From Desulfobulbus sp. (GTDB taxonomy: Bacteria > Desulfobacterota > Desulfobulbia > Desulfobulbales > Desulfobulbaceae): a stretch of DNA of 7,251 nt. The stretch lies in assembly GCA_011051825.1 (NCBI GenBank), contig DRKH01000209.1:1-7251 (forward strand). Direction: 5' to 3'. Numbering within the stretch: the first letter of the stretch is position 1; every line of letters begins with the position of its first letter. The notes under the pieces are model-generated. The model did not search any database. It was not told the DNA's origin and saw only the letters and a list, made by a program, of their open reading frames with translations. The translations under genes and the position numbers were made by a program. This document shows, in pieces, positions 1 to 7,251 of the stretch.

Positions 1-769
1 GACCGCCGTAGGAATCAACGATAATCTTGCGGCCGGTCACCCCGCAGTCACCAACCGGGCCGCCGATAACAAAGCGGCCGGTGGGGTTGATAAAATATTT
101 GGTGTTGCCGTCCAGCATATCGGCCGGAAGGATTGGTTTGATGATTTCCTCAAGCACGCCTTCCTTCAAATCGGCATAGGGCACATCCGGACCGTGCTGG
201 GTGGAAAGGACCACCGCCTCGATCCGTTTGGCCACATTATCCTCATACTGAATAGTAACCTGACTCTTGGCATCCGGCCGCAGCCAGGGCAAAAGACCGG
301 CCTTGCGTACTTCGGCCTGCCGCTTCACCAGCCGGTGGGCGTAGGTTATAGGCATCGGCATCAGGACATCGGTTTCATCACAGGCATAACCAAACATCAG
401 GCCCTGGTCACCGGCACCCTGATCCAGATCCAGGCCCTTGCCCTCATCAACGCCCTGGGCAATATCGGCCGACTGCTTGTCAATGGAGGTCAGAACCGAG
501 CAGGACTGCCAGTCAAAGCCCATATCCGAAGAGTTGTAGCCGATTTCACGGATGGTCTCCCGGACAACACTGGGCATATCGACCCAGGCCGAGGTGGTGA
601 TTTCTCCGGCAATCATTGCCAGACCGGTGGTCACCAGGGATTCACAGGCAACGCGGGCATGGATATCCTGTGTAAGGATGGCATCAAGAATGGCATCGGA
701 GATCTGATCGGCAACCTTATCGGGATGCCCCTCGGAAACCGATTCAGAGGTAAAAAGATGTGTAGACAT
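1..769 (-). CDS. metK: S-adenosylmethionine synthetase (methionine adenosyltransferase), 3' end cut off by window edge
   Basis: This cytoplasmic enzyme makes S-adenosylmethionine from methionine and ATP. The first 256 residues are visible, and the frame is still open at base 1, so about a third of the usual ~385 residues is missing. I translated it directly. Family signatures seen are [13 protein letters not shown] near residues 6-18 (ATP-binding His15 and Lys18), [12 protein letters not shown] at 118-129, and [18 protein letters not shown] at about 226-243. The phosphate-binding GGGAFSGKD loop known in the family would begin just past the edge. The start is ATG at 769, with Shine-Dalgarno AAGGAG (776-781) 6 nt upstream. 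A GC palindrome (785-797, CCGGCC-N-GGCCGG) lies just upstream of that ribosome site. It lies 78 nt downstream of the methyltransferase/MetF fusion on the same strand and uses its product, so co-transcription is likely. No SAM riboswitch was recognised in the short gap. Confidence 0.97.
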   Translation of the reverse strand, partial: MSTHLFTSESVSEGHPDKVADQISDAILDAILTQDIHARVACESLVTTGLAMIAGEITTSAWVDMPSVVRETIREIGYNSSDMGFDWQSCSVLTSIDKQSADIAQGVDEGKGLDLDQGAGDQGLMFGYACDETDVLMPMPITYAHRLVKRQAEVRKAGLLPWLRPDAKSQVTIQYEDNVAKRIEAVVLSTQHGPDVPYADLKEGVLEEIIKPILPADMLDGNTKYFINPTGRFVIGGPVGDCGVTGRKIIVDSYGG

Positions 770-847
770 GTATTTCTCCTTGAACCGGCCAGGCCGGCGT
801 AGAAAAATTATATATCCAGCGAACCGGAAATCCGCCGGAATATCTGT

Positions 848-2701
848 TCAGGTTGCTTCTTCTTGCCGAACCCGGCGGACAAAGTCAACCACTATATCCC
901 ATTTATTCAGCGGGCTGATCAGGTACAGGCCATGGATAAAGGGACGGATATCTTCAATCAACTGCCCGGTGTATTCGAGCGCGACTTTGCGCTGATCGCC
1001 GACCTCATCATAGGCGGCAAGTCGTTTGCGCAGTTCTTCCGGTACCGAAATCCCCGGAACCTCATTATGAAGAAATTCGGCATTTCTTGAGGAGATCAGG
1101 GGAAAAATTCCGGGAAAAATCAGCATATCAATATGGCTGACCTGCTCCATCATCTGCTCCACGACCTCCACCGAAAAAAGCGGCTGGGTCATGGCAAAAC
1201 GAGCGCCAAGTCCTGCTTTTTTCTCCAGCCGGCCGATCTGCAGGCCCGGGTTCGAGGGGCGGAAACTAAAAGCGGCGCCAATGGAAAAGCTGGTCTCCTG
1301 CCTGGTTGAACGTCCGGCCATGTTCACACCGCGGTTCAACCCGGCCAGCATCCGGATAAGGCCCTCGGAACGCAGGTCAAAGACCCCGCTCACCCCGGGC
1401 TGGTCCGTACCGCTGGCAGAATCTCCACTCACGGCCAGCACCGCCTCGATTCCGAGCAGATGCGCTTCCATCATCCTCGACTGAAGGCCCAGCGCATTGA
1501 GATCACGGCCGGTCTGATGAATAATCGCCTGAATACCGGTCCGCCTGCGAATGAGTGATGCCATTCCCAGGTTCCCGGTTCGCAGGATAGCCAACGGATT
1601 TTCACCCAGGGAAACAGCGTCGACTCCGGCTGCAGCCAGCGCTTCAGCTCCTTTTAAAACCGGTTCCACATCCAGATGGGTCGGCGGATCCAGCTCGGCA
1701 ATAATCGGCAGTCGCTCACGGTTCAATCCGGCCAGGAACCCGCCGGTCTTGAACTTCACCTCGGCCTGGACATCTTCCCTGCTGCTGACGGCAATGCGTT
1801 CGCCCCGGATTCGCACCGGTTTGATGCGCAGGGCGGAACGAAACTCCTGGACGTGGGCCGGGGTGGTACCGCAGCAACCACCAATCAGATGGACTCCAAA
1901 TTTGATCATTTCCCGGGCCCGGGCCGCCATATATCCCGGCTGAGCCGGATATATGGTCCTGCCGCCCACCATTTCCGGCATCCCGGCATTGGGAAAGGCC
2001 GACAGCGCTGTCCCCTCACCGGCAAGGGAAGACATTTGATGGACGGCGGTTACCATCGCATCGATACCACGGCCGCAGTTGGTGCCGACCACAACCGCAC
2101 CCGCCTCCCGCATCATGCGTCCACAGGTCAGGGCGTCATCACCGCGTACGGTCCTTGCCCGGGCCGGAAAGACCATCTGGCTGATAATGGGCAGTTCAGG
2201 TGCCTCGTCCCGGGCAACCTCAATCGCCAGCAGAATCTCGTCAAGATTGGAAAAGGTTTCGATAATCAGGACATCGGCTCCGCCTTCGGCCAGTCCCCGA
2301 ACCTGCTCGCGAAAACCCTCGCGGACCTCATCTAAGGTGATCTCATCCTCATCAAAGGGAAAGGTAATCCCGGACGGGCCGATGGAACCGGCAACATAGA
2401 CCTGATGCCCCGCAGCCTTGGCTGCAATTTCGGCACCGGCACGGTTTATTTCCCGGACCTGATCCTCAGCCCCTGCCTCGGTCAATTTGAACCGGTTGGC
2501 ACCAAAGGTGTTGGTCTCGATCAGCTGACTGCCGGCCCGGATATATTCTTCATGGGCACTGAAAATCGTCTCCCGGGCCTGCAGATTCAACAGGTCAAGG
2601 TTACGGCCGCGCTCAACACCACGCTCAAAGAGATAGGAGCCCAGCGCGCCGTCGGCCAGGACCACATGATCCTGTATATAGGAGAGAAAATCCGGTTTCA
2701 A
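848..2701 (-). CDS. Bifunctional homocysteine S-methyltransferase / 5,10-methylenetetrahydrofolate reductase (YitJ-like fusion)
   Basis: This 617-aa cytoplasmic fusion should reduce 5,10-methylene-THF to 5-methyl-THF and methylate homocysteine to methionine. The N-terminal domain (about 10-295) is of the homocysteine S-methyltransferase family. It has LADGALGSYL (15-24), ETNTFGAN (62-69) and zinc ligands Cys209 in GTNCGRG and Cys276/Cys277 in GGCCGTT. The C-terminal domain (about 325-612) is a MetF-type flavoprotein. It has AELDPP (335-340, with the expected catalytic Glu336), HQTGRDLNALGLQS (395-408), AVSGDS (423-428), MTQPLF (504-509) and PGIFPL (530-535). Length and order match the B. subtilis YitJ type as I recall it. 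The methyl donor of the first domain cannot be told from sequence. The start is TTG at 2701. An in-frame TAG lies upstream, no good Shine-Dalgarno is seen, and GTG at 2665 is an alternative. It lies between ilvC (65-bp gap with hairpin) and metK (78-bp gap). Confidence 0.92.
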   Translation of the reverse strand: MKPDFLSYIQDHVVLADGALGSYLFERGVERGRNLDLLNLQARETIFSAHEEYIRAGSQLIETNTFGANRFKLTEAGAEDQVREINRAGAEIAAKAAGHQVYVAGSIGPSGITFPFDEDEITLDEVREGFREQVRGLAEGGADVLIIETFSNLDEILLAIEVARDEAPELPIISQMVFPARARTVRGDDALTCGRMMREAGAVVVGTNCGRGIDAMVTAVHQMSSLAGEGTALSAFPNAGMPEMVGGRTIYPAQPGYMAARAREMIKFGVHLIGGCCGTTPAHVQEFRSALRIKPVRIRGERIAVSSREDVQAEVKFKTGGFLAGLNRERLPIIAELDPPTHLDVEPVLKGAEALAAAGVDAVSLGENPLAILRTGNLGMASLIRRRTGIQAIIHQTGRDLNALGLQSRMMEAHLLGIEAVLAVSGDSASGTDQPGVSGVFDLRSEGLIRMLAGLNRGVNMAGRSTRQETSFSIGAAFSFRPSNPGLQIGRLEKKAGLGARFAMTQPLFSVEVVEQMMEQVSHIDMLIFPGIFPLISSRNAEFLHNEVPGISVPEELRKRLAAYDEVGDQRKVALEYTGQLIEDIRPFIHGLYLISPLNKWDIVVDFVRRVRQEEAT

Positions 2702-2720
2702 AATATAGGGTTCAGTGGAG

Positions 2721-2754
2721 CCGGGATCAGGGAACGTCTACTCCCTGATCCCGG
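2721..2754 (-). promoter_or_regulatory. Perfect 13-bp stem-loop between ilvC and the methyltransferase/MetF gene
   Basis: The arms at 2721-2733 (CCGGGATCAGGGA) and 2742-2754 are exact reverse complements around an 8-nt loop (ACGTCTAC). In the minus-strand transcript the hairpin starts 12 nt after the ilvC stop and ends 19 nt before the TTG start of the next gene. No U-run directly follows it, only CUCCACUGAACCCUAUAUUUU, so it is not a standard intrinsic terminator. It may stabilise the ilvC mRNA end, attenuate downstream expression, or control access to the weak TTG start. The structure is clear; the role is inferred. Confidence 0.6.
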
Positions 2755-2766
2755 TTACCAAGGCTC

Positions 2767-4352
<1,586 letters not shown>

Positions 4353-4409
4353 CTAAAATAACCGTATTCTGACCATATTCGCCCCTGCAGCTCCAGATAT
4401 CGATTCCAT
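4353..4409 (-). CDS. Possible 18-residue leader peptide upstream of ilvC (speculative)
   Basis: A small frame reads MESISGAAGANMVRIRLF and ends in TAG immediately before the 9-bp inverted repeat. An internal ATG at 4376 has AGGGG a few bases upstream and would give just MVRIRLF, with one Val, one Ile and one Leu codon. The first ATG (4409) has a GGAGG 11 nt upstream, rather far. A branched-chain leader peptide would make sense ahead of ilvC, but the codon enrichment is slight, the stem that follows is weak, and chance is a good alternative. It is recorded because of its position only. Confidence 0.18.
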   Translation of the reverse strand: MESISGAAGANMVRIRLF

Positions 4410-4469
4410 GCTGCTGTTTACCTCCGTGCAAACAGTACACAAAGAGGTCGCGCAGAGAGTATTTGTCTA

Positions 4470-4477
4470 TCATGGAG
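4470..4477. repeat. Left 8-bp target-site duplication
   Basis: TCATGGAG abuts the left end of the element at 4478. The identical octamer abuts its right end (4633-4640). Confidence 0.75.
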
Positions 4478-4632
4478 GTGACTATTCAGGTAGCAGCAAA
4501 ATGTATGCATAACCTGAGTCTGTAACTGTTCAGGAGTGCCCCATATTTGTGCAGGCGGGTTGACCAGACTATACGCGGTCGGTATGCCGGGCGGCCTGAC
4601 CGTGCAAAGATGGGGTACTCCTGAACAGTTAC
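4478..4632. mobile_element. 155-bp non-coding MITE-like element, possibly IS66-family derived
   Basis: The element begins GTGACTATTCAGG (4478-4490) and ends with the complement of GTAACTGTTCAGG (4620-4632), so the terminal inverted repeats match at 11 of 13 positions. It is flanked on both sides, with no gap, by the same octamer TCATGGAG. An 8-bp duplication and ends starting GTAA-like agree with what is known of the IS66 family; that assignment is inference, since no transposase remains. Inside, a second copy of the end sequence at 4522-4544 is inverted relative to 4610-4632 (22 of 23 positions), with weaker pairing continuing inward. Most of the element could therefore fold into a long imperfect hairpin. 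The frames crossing it (4418-4738 minus, 4536-4907 plus) do not look coding. Confidence 0.7.
4522..4632. repeat. Internal 23-bp inverted repeat within the small element
   Basis: Bases 4522-4544 and the complement of 4610-4632 differ at one position. The copies enclose a 65-bp core with further partial pairing (TTTG near 4547 against CAAA near 4606). The 4522 copy has no matching octamer at its outer side, so the mobile unit is taken as 4478-4632. This layout suggests a nested or rearranged end. Confidence 0.75.
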
Positions 4633-4640
4633 TCATGGAG
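4633..4640. repeat. Right 8-bp target-site duplication
   Basis: TCATGGAG directly follows the right terminal repeat and is identical to 4470-4477. Confidence 0.75.
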
Positions 4641-4810
4641 CAAAACGAAAAGAACAGCACTCGGACCGTTTTTTTCTCGGCGGCAACGACCGATTCGGAC
4701 CCCACCGCTTTTTTTTCACTGCATTTCGGTGTATACAAGGGGAAGGAATCCTCTGAAGGAGGACTGACGGCAGGTCTTTCAGGTGGGGTTAAACAATTTC
4801 AAGGCCATAA
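4641..4810. other. Non-coding stretch with poly-T tracts
   Basis: No convincing gene is seen. Two plus-strand T-runs stand out: seven Ts at 4669-4675 after GGACCG, and eight Ts at 4709-4716 after CCACCGC. Only short, poor stems precede them. A short stem TCCTC/GAGGA occurs near 4750-4765. It may be degraded terminator or intergenic repeat DNA. Confidence 0.4.
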
Positions 4811-4846
4811 TTCTATAAACCAGCATGGTTCTATAAACCAGCCTGG
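4811..4846. repeat. Tandem duplication of an 18-bp unit
   Basis: TTCTATAAACCAGCATGG (4811-4828) is followed at once by the same 18 bases with one change, A to C (4829-4846). The second unit runs into CTGG, forming a small CCAG-CCTGG-CTGG palindrome. It is a local duplication of unknown role. Confidence 0.8.
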
Positions 4847-4853
4847 CTGGAAG

Positions 4854-4884
4854 CGGAGCGAAGCGCAGGCTCCGGTTTTTTTTT
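4854..4884 (+). terminator. Rho-independent terminator candidate, plus strand
   Basis: CGGAGC (4854-4859) pairs with GCTCCG (4869-4874) around a 9-nt loop and is followed by G and nine Ts (4876-4884). AGCCTG (4840-4845) and CAGGCT (4866-4871) offer a competing stem. No plus-strand gene that it would end is evident, so it may be a relic or serve an unseen small RNA. Confidence 0.45.
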
Positions 4885-4984
4885 ATCATCACAGCCACAA
4901 CAGATAGCGCAGACTTCGAACCATGAAAACAGCCCGGATCAGCAGTCCTTCGCGGGCGATTTTCGAATCAAAGATATCAAAGAT

Positions 4985-5206
4985 ATGCGGAGAGGATTTT
5001 ATCTTATCCTGGGCTTTACCTTCCCGGGTTTCTGGGCATTTCATGCCGAAGGGTTTGCCTCGTGGCTCTACCGCCCCATACAGGTACTGTCCGGAACCAG
5101 GACAACGGGTTGGCCTTCTTTCATAAGCGCCTGCCTGATCTATATCGGCGTGACGATTTTTTTTGAACTGTTTGCCCGGACCTGGAGCAGTATACACCCT
5201 GAATAA
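4985..5206 (+). CDS. Possible small two-helix membrane protein, or remnant of a larger one
   Basis: From ATG 4985 the frame gives 73 residues with two hydrophobic stretches: roughly residues 5-20 (FYLILGFTFPGFWAFH) and 46-64 (FISACLIYIGVTIFFELFA). They are separated by a short loop with charged residues. Codons such as GCC, CTG, ATC and ACC match the neighbouring genes, which supports real coding. No Shine-Dalgarno precedes the ATG. The frame stays open upstream to 4811 without another ATG, GTG or TTG start, through plausible protein-like sequence just before the ATG (FRIKDIKD). This may be a decayed gene that has lost its start. The gene converges with the FabL-type gene, 30 bp away. I do not recognise the family. 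Confidence 0.4.
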   Translation: MRRGFYLILGFTFPGFWAFHAEGFASWLYRPIQVLSGTRTTGWPSFISACLIYIGVTIFFELFARTWSSIHPE

Positions 5207-5236
5207 AAAAAACGAGGGGTGAGGAGGGATGGCATA

Positions 5237-5989
5237 TCAGCCCTGAATAGCATAGCCGCCATCCACCACCAGGGTCTGACCGCTGATCATTGCCGAGCCA
5301 TCACTGCAGAGGAAGAGAGCGAGATCCGCAACATCTTCCGGAGTGGTCAGGCGACCAAGCGGTGTCCGGCGTAAAGACTCACTGATGATCTCATCCCGGT
5401 TCGGAAATTTCTTTAAGGCATCGGTATCAACGACCCCGGCGGAAATGGTGTTGACGGTAATCCCTTCCGGACCGAGTTCAACCGCCAGATGGCGGACAAG
5501 GGATTCCAGGGCGGCCTTGGACGAACCGACCACTGTATAGTTGGGAACAGCCCGAACGGCACCCAGACTGGAGACCGCAAGAATCCGTCCTCCGCTTTTC
5601 ATCATCGGTACCGCATGCTGGCTCAAGCTCAAGAGAGCACGGGCATTGATATCCATGGCCCAGTCCCAGTGGCGGGCAGTCAACTCCATGGCCGGCTTCA
5701 GTACCCCGGAAGCGGCATTGGAAACCAGGATATCGAGTTGCGGATACTGTTCACGAATCTCGGCAAACATCCGCTCAACATTTTCCTCTTTGGCGACATT
5801 CGCCTTGACCGCAAGACAGCGCACACCATGCTTTTCAATCTCGGCAACGGTCTGTTCCGCGTCCCGGCGATGGCGAACATAGTTAACGACAATATCCACC
5901 CCGCTCTGGGCCAGCTCCAGGGCAATTGCGCGACCAATTCCACGGGAACCACCTGTAATAAGGGCTACCTTTCCTTTGAGTTGAGACAT
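5237..5989 (-). CDS. fabL: Short-chain dehydrogenase/reductase, probable FabL-type enoyl-ACP reductase
   Basis: The 250-aa protein has the classical SDR fold: the cofactor loop TGGSRGIG (12-19), NAASG (91-95), active-site Ser140/Ser141 and a C-terminal VVDGG (241-245). The catalytic Tyr151 and Lys158 are six residues apart (YTVVGSSK), the Y-X6-K spacing of enoyl-ACP reductases, instead of the Y-X3-K of FabG and most SDRs. Segments such as NAASGVLKPAMEL, HWDWAMDINARALL, NYTVVGSSKAALE and DTDALKKFPNR closely resemble B. subtilis FabL as I remember it. The likely role is NADPH-dependent reduction of trans-2-enoyl-ACP in fatty acid elongation. The start ATG 5989 follows AGGAT by 7 nt. No other fab gene is nearby. 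An SDR of another specificity is the alternative. Confidence 0.8.
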   Translation of the reverse strand: MSQLKGKVALITGGSRGIGRAIALELAQSGVDIVVNYVRHRRDAEQTVAEIEKHGVRCLAVKANVAKEENVERMFAEIREQYPQLDILVSNAASGVLKPAMELTARHWDWAMDINARALLSLSQHAVPMMKSGGRILAVSSLGAVRAVPNYTVVGSSKAALESLVRHLAVELGPEGITVNTISAGVVDTDALKKFPNRDEIISESLRRTPLGRLTTPEDVADLALFLCSDGSAMISGQTLVVDGGYAIQG

Positions 5990-6053
5990 AATCTTATCCT
6001 GAACCGGCAGAGCCGATATATTTTTTTTATTGAACGCTGAGCTTAAACGATAA

Positions 6054-6082
6054 AGTTTACAAGGTCTCTAATTCGTTTGCAA
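6054..6082 (-). promoter_or_regulatory. Candidate sigma-70 type promoter for the FabL-type gene
   Basis: On the minus strand TTGCAA (6082-6077) and TAAACT (6059-6054) are 17 bp apart. Each matches 4 of 6 consensus bases. The site lies in the 101-bp gap after the DUF362 gene and about 65 bp before the start codon. It is plausible by spacing only. The gene could instead be read through from DUF362. Confidence 0.3.
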
Positions 6083-6090
6083 GAAATTGC

Positions 6091-7035
6091 TTACCGGTTT
6101 CCTGTTTTCCAAACCATAAACTTTCGCCGCACTGAACTTACAATAAAGGAAAACGGATGAAAACGAATGGAATTCAACTCGTCGGGAACAATATAATCAT
6201 TGGCCTGCAGCTCAGCCGGAGCTGCTAAGGGAAAAGTAAGATCGGCCAGCCGGCTTCCGGCGATTCCGGCATCTGCCGCAGCCTGCCACAGGGGAGAACG
6301 ACGGGGATCCACCTTGAGGACTGCGAGCAGGGCCCTGTCTACGGCGACCGGGTTCATACCGGCGGCAAGAACATTGAGAGGGTGGATTTTCCCTCGCACA
6401 GGGCCGGTGACGTGCATGGCCCGAACACCGTCAACCAGGGTCAGGGTCCGGGGCAGAACCTCAAGCAATTCCACAAGGAGACCGGCAAACGGTCCCGACG
6501 CTCCGCCATGGACCATGTGCCACCAGGGTTTCTGCAGGCCACTTAGACAGCCAAAACAGTTTTTCACCGCCAGCGTCACTCTTGTCTGGGCGTGGGCCTT
6601 GACCCGGGGCAGGTTCACCAGCAGGTCACAATCCAAAGCATCAACCGCCAAAGCCGCCCTGATCCCGGAATGGAGCCTGATCTTTCTGGTCGAGGTGAAA
6701 TCACTTACGCCCACCCCGAGGGACCGCAGATCCTCAAGTATGCCAAGCCGATCCAGAACAGCAGTCGCAGTTCCAAAGGCCGGTGAATCACCGACCGTTA
6801 CCCTGGCACCCCTATCGAGAAACCAACGGGCAACAACAACAATAAAGGCCCCCTCGGTACAGGCCAGGGGCCCTCTTTTTGCGCTGATCAAATTGGGTTT
6901 GAGCAGAACCTGAAGCCCGGCCGGATGCTCCAGCTCACCCAGGGCGGTTATCACCCTGTCAATGGCAGGGGCAAGCACTGCGGATGCATATTCAGGACAG
7001 GATACAAGGGCAACGGTTGTTGATTCAAACAGCAT
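6091..7035 (-). CDS. DUF362 domain-containing protein
   Basis: The 314-aa protein shows the DUF362 pattern: VLLKPNLISA (43-52), VGDSPAFG (81-88), NLPRVKAHAQTRVTLAVKN (141-159), KNCFGC (158-163), HGGASGPFAGLLVELLEVLP (176-195), LVDGV (200-204) and AAGMNPVAVD (224-233). The family is common in anaerobes and often linked to iron-sulfur proteins, but its reaction is unknown. This copy has no ferredoxin domain and no signal peptide. Cys160 and Cys163 (C-x2-C) are the obvious candidate metal or redox residues. ATG 7035 is the first possible start, because an in-frame TGA lies seven codons upstream; its ribosome site is poor. It precedes the FabL-type gene by 101 bp, which need not mean a shared role. 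Confidence 0.88.
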   Translation of the reverse strand: MLFESTTVALVSCPEYASAVLAPAIDRVITALGELEHPAGLQVLLKPNLISAKRGPLACTEGAFIVVVARWFLDRGARVTVGDSPAFGTATAVLDRLGILEDLRSLGVGVSDFTSTRKIRLHSGIRAALAVDALDCDLLVNLPRVKAHAQTRVTLAVKNCFGCLSGLQKPWWHMVHGGASGPFAGLLVELLEVLPRTLTLVDGVRAMHVTGPVRGKIHPLNVLAAGMNPVAVDRALLAVLKVDPRRSPLWQAAADAGIAGSRLADLTFPLAAPAELQANDYIVPDELNSIRFHPFSFIVSSVRRKFMVWKTGNR

Positions 7036-7081
7036 AATACAAAGGGGAAGGGATCAAAATCATCTGGAAACGGCAGCTACG

Positions 7082-7106
7082 GAGCTTCAGGGGTGCCCTC
7101 AAGCTC
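7082..7106. repeat. Compact stem-loop upstream of the DUF362 gene
   Basis: GAGCTT-C-AGGG, loop GTG, then CCCT-C-AAGCTC: ten base pairs with one internal mismatch and a 3-nt loop. It ends 46 bp upstream of the DUF362 start. There is no adjoining T-run on either strand, so a terminator is not supported. A leader hairpin or dispersed repeat is possible. Confidence 0.5.
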
Positions 7107-7150
7107 AGGGCTCGCTCAACAATAACTTCGCATTCTGAGGCGCACTTTGA

Positions 7151-7242
7151 ACATTTAGAAAAGCGATCTTCAATTATGCAATCCGTAGGCGTAGCCCTGC
7201 TACGCCTGCGGTTGCATGCAATCAGATCACTTCTCTAAATGT
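7151..7242. repeat. 92-nt imperfect palindrome, MITE-like or intergenic repeat
   Basis: The outer arms ACATTTAGA-AAG-GATC (7151-7169) pair with 7224-7242, with mismatches at two positions. The inner arms pair GCAA (7178-7181) with 7212-7215, then CCG.AGGCGTAGC (7183-7195) with 7199-7211, around a 3-nt loop CCT. The middle is looser. The whole could form one long hairpin. No coding sequence is seen. The window ends nine bases beyond it, so a flanking duplication cannot be judged. Its ends differ from the element at 4478-4632, so it belongs to another repeat class. Confidence 0.65.
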
Positions 7243-7251
7243 CCACATTAC

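Noticed and set aside
770..847. SAM riboswitch or separate promoter before metK
   Set aside because: The 78-bp gap is too short for a complete known SAM riboswitch, and I see no matching core motifs. It holds a Shine-Dalgarno and a small GC palindrome only.
4522..4632. Treating this inverted repeat alone as the transposed unit
   Set aside because: Its left flank (4514-4521) does not match the right flank (4633-4640), while the unit starting at 4478 has a perfect 8-bp duplication.
4418..4738. Minus-strand 106-aa ORF
   Set aside because: It crosses the small element and its duplications, has low-complexity Cys/Ser-rich sequence, and resembles no family.
4536..4907. Plus-strand 123-aa ORF
   Set aside because: It starts inside the element and runs through poly-T tracts, tandem repeats and a terminator stem; the protein has no domain-like pattern.
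4889..5197. Minus-strand 102-aa ORF antisense to the two-helix ORF
   Set aside because: It has a hydrophilic, irregular composition with no recognisable motif; codon choice favours the plus-strand frame.
5205..5236. Intrinsic terminator for the FabL-type gene
   Set aside because: A run of eight Ts exists on the minus strand (5212-5205), but no stable stem precedes it.
6007..6029. Plus-strand terminator (CGGC-AGA-GCCG followed by a T-run)
   Set aside because: The stem is only four base pairs, an ATATA spacer separates it from the T-run, and no plus-strand gene leads into it.

Overview
The window looks like chromosomal DNA of a moderately GC-rich, anaerobic bacterium. The best guess is a Desulfobacterota (former delta-proteobacterial) lineage. 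This is inference from codon style, the family mix (DUF362, FabL-type reductase, YitJ-like MmuM-MetF fusion, long KARI) and dispersed small palindromic elements; no taxonomic marker gene is present. All confident protein genes are on the minus strand, so the window is best read from right to left.

Right edge (7251 to 7036): non-coding DNA with a 92-nt imperfect palindrome (7151-7242) and a compact hairpin (7082-7106). Then a stand-alone DUF362 protein (7035-6091), a 101-bp gap with a candidate promoter, and a short-chain dehydrogenase (5989-5237). Its Y-X6-K active site and FabL-like segments point to an enoyl-ACP reductase of fatty acid synthesis.

Middle (5236 to 4243): an accessory-looking stretch. 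It holds one possible small two-helix membrane protein on the plus strand (4985-5206), a plus-strand intrinsic terminator candidate, an 18-bp tandem duplication, and poly-T tracts. It also holds a 155-bp non-coding mobile element remnant (4478-4632) bounded by a perfect 8-bp target-site duplication. Next to ilvC lies an AT-rich leader with short repeats and a possible leader peptide.

Left half (4242 to 1): a metabolic run on the minus strand. ilvC encodes a 491-aa ketol-acid reductoisomerase with striking plant-type sequence features (valine, leucine and isoleucine synthesis). A 65-bp gap with a perfect 13-bp hairpin follows, then a fused homocysteine S-methyltransferase/methylenetetrahydrofolate reductase, then the first 256 codons of metK (S-adenosylmethionine synthetase), cut by the window edge. 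The last two genes form a logical one-carbon module: the fusion makes methyl-folate and methionine, and MetK turns methionine into S-adenosylmethionine.

No complete new multi-gene system (defence, CRISPR, biosynthetic cluster) is visible. The most notable items are the plant-like KARI, the small element with a clean target duplication, the second palindrome at the right edge, and the hairpin plus TTG start ahead of the MmuM-MetF fusion.
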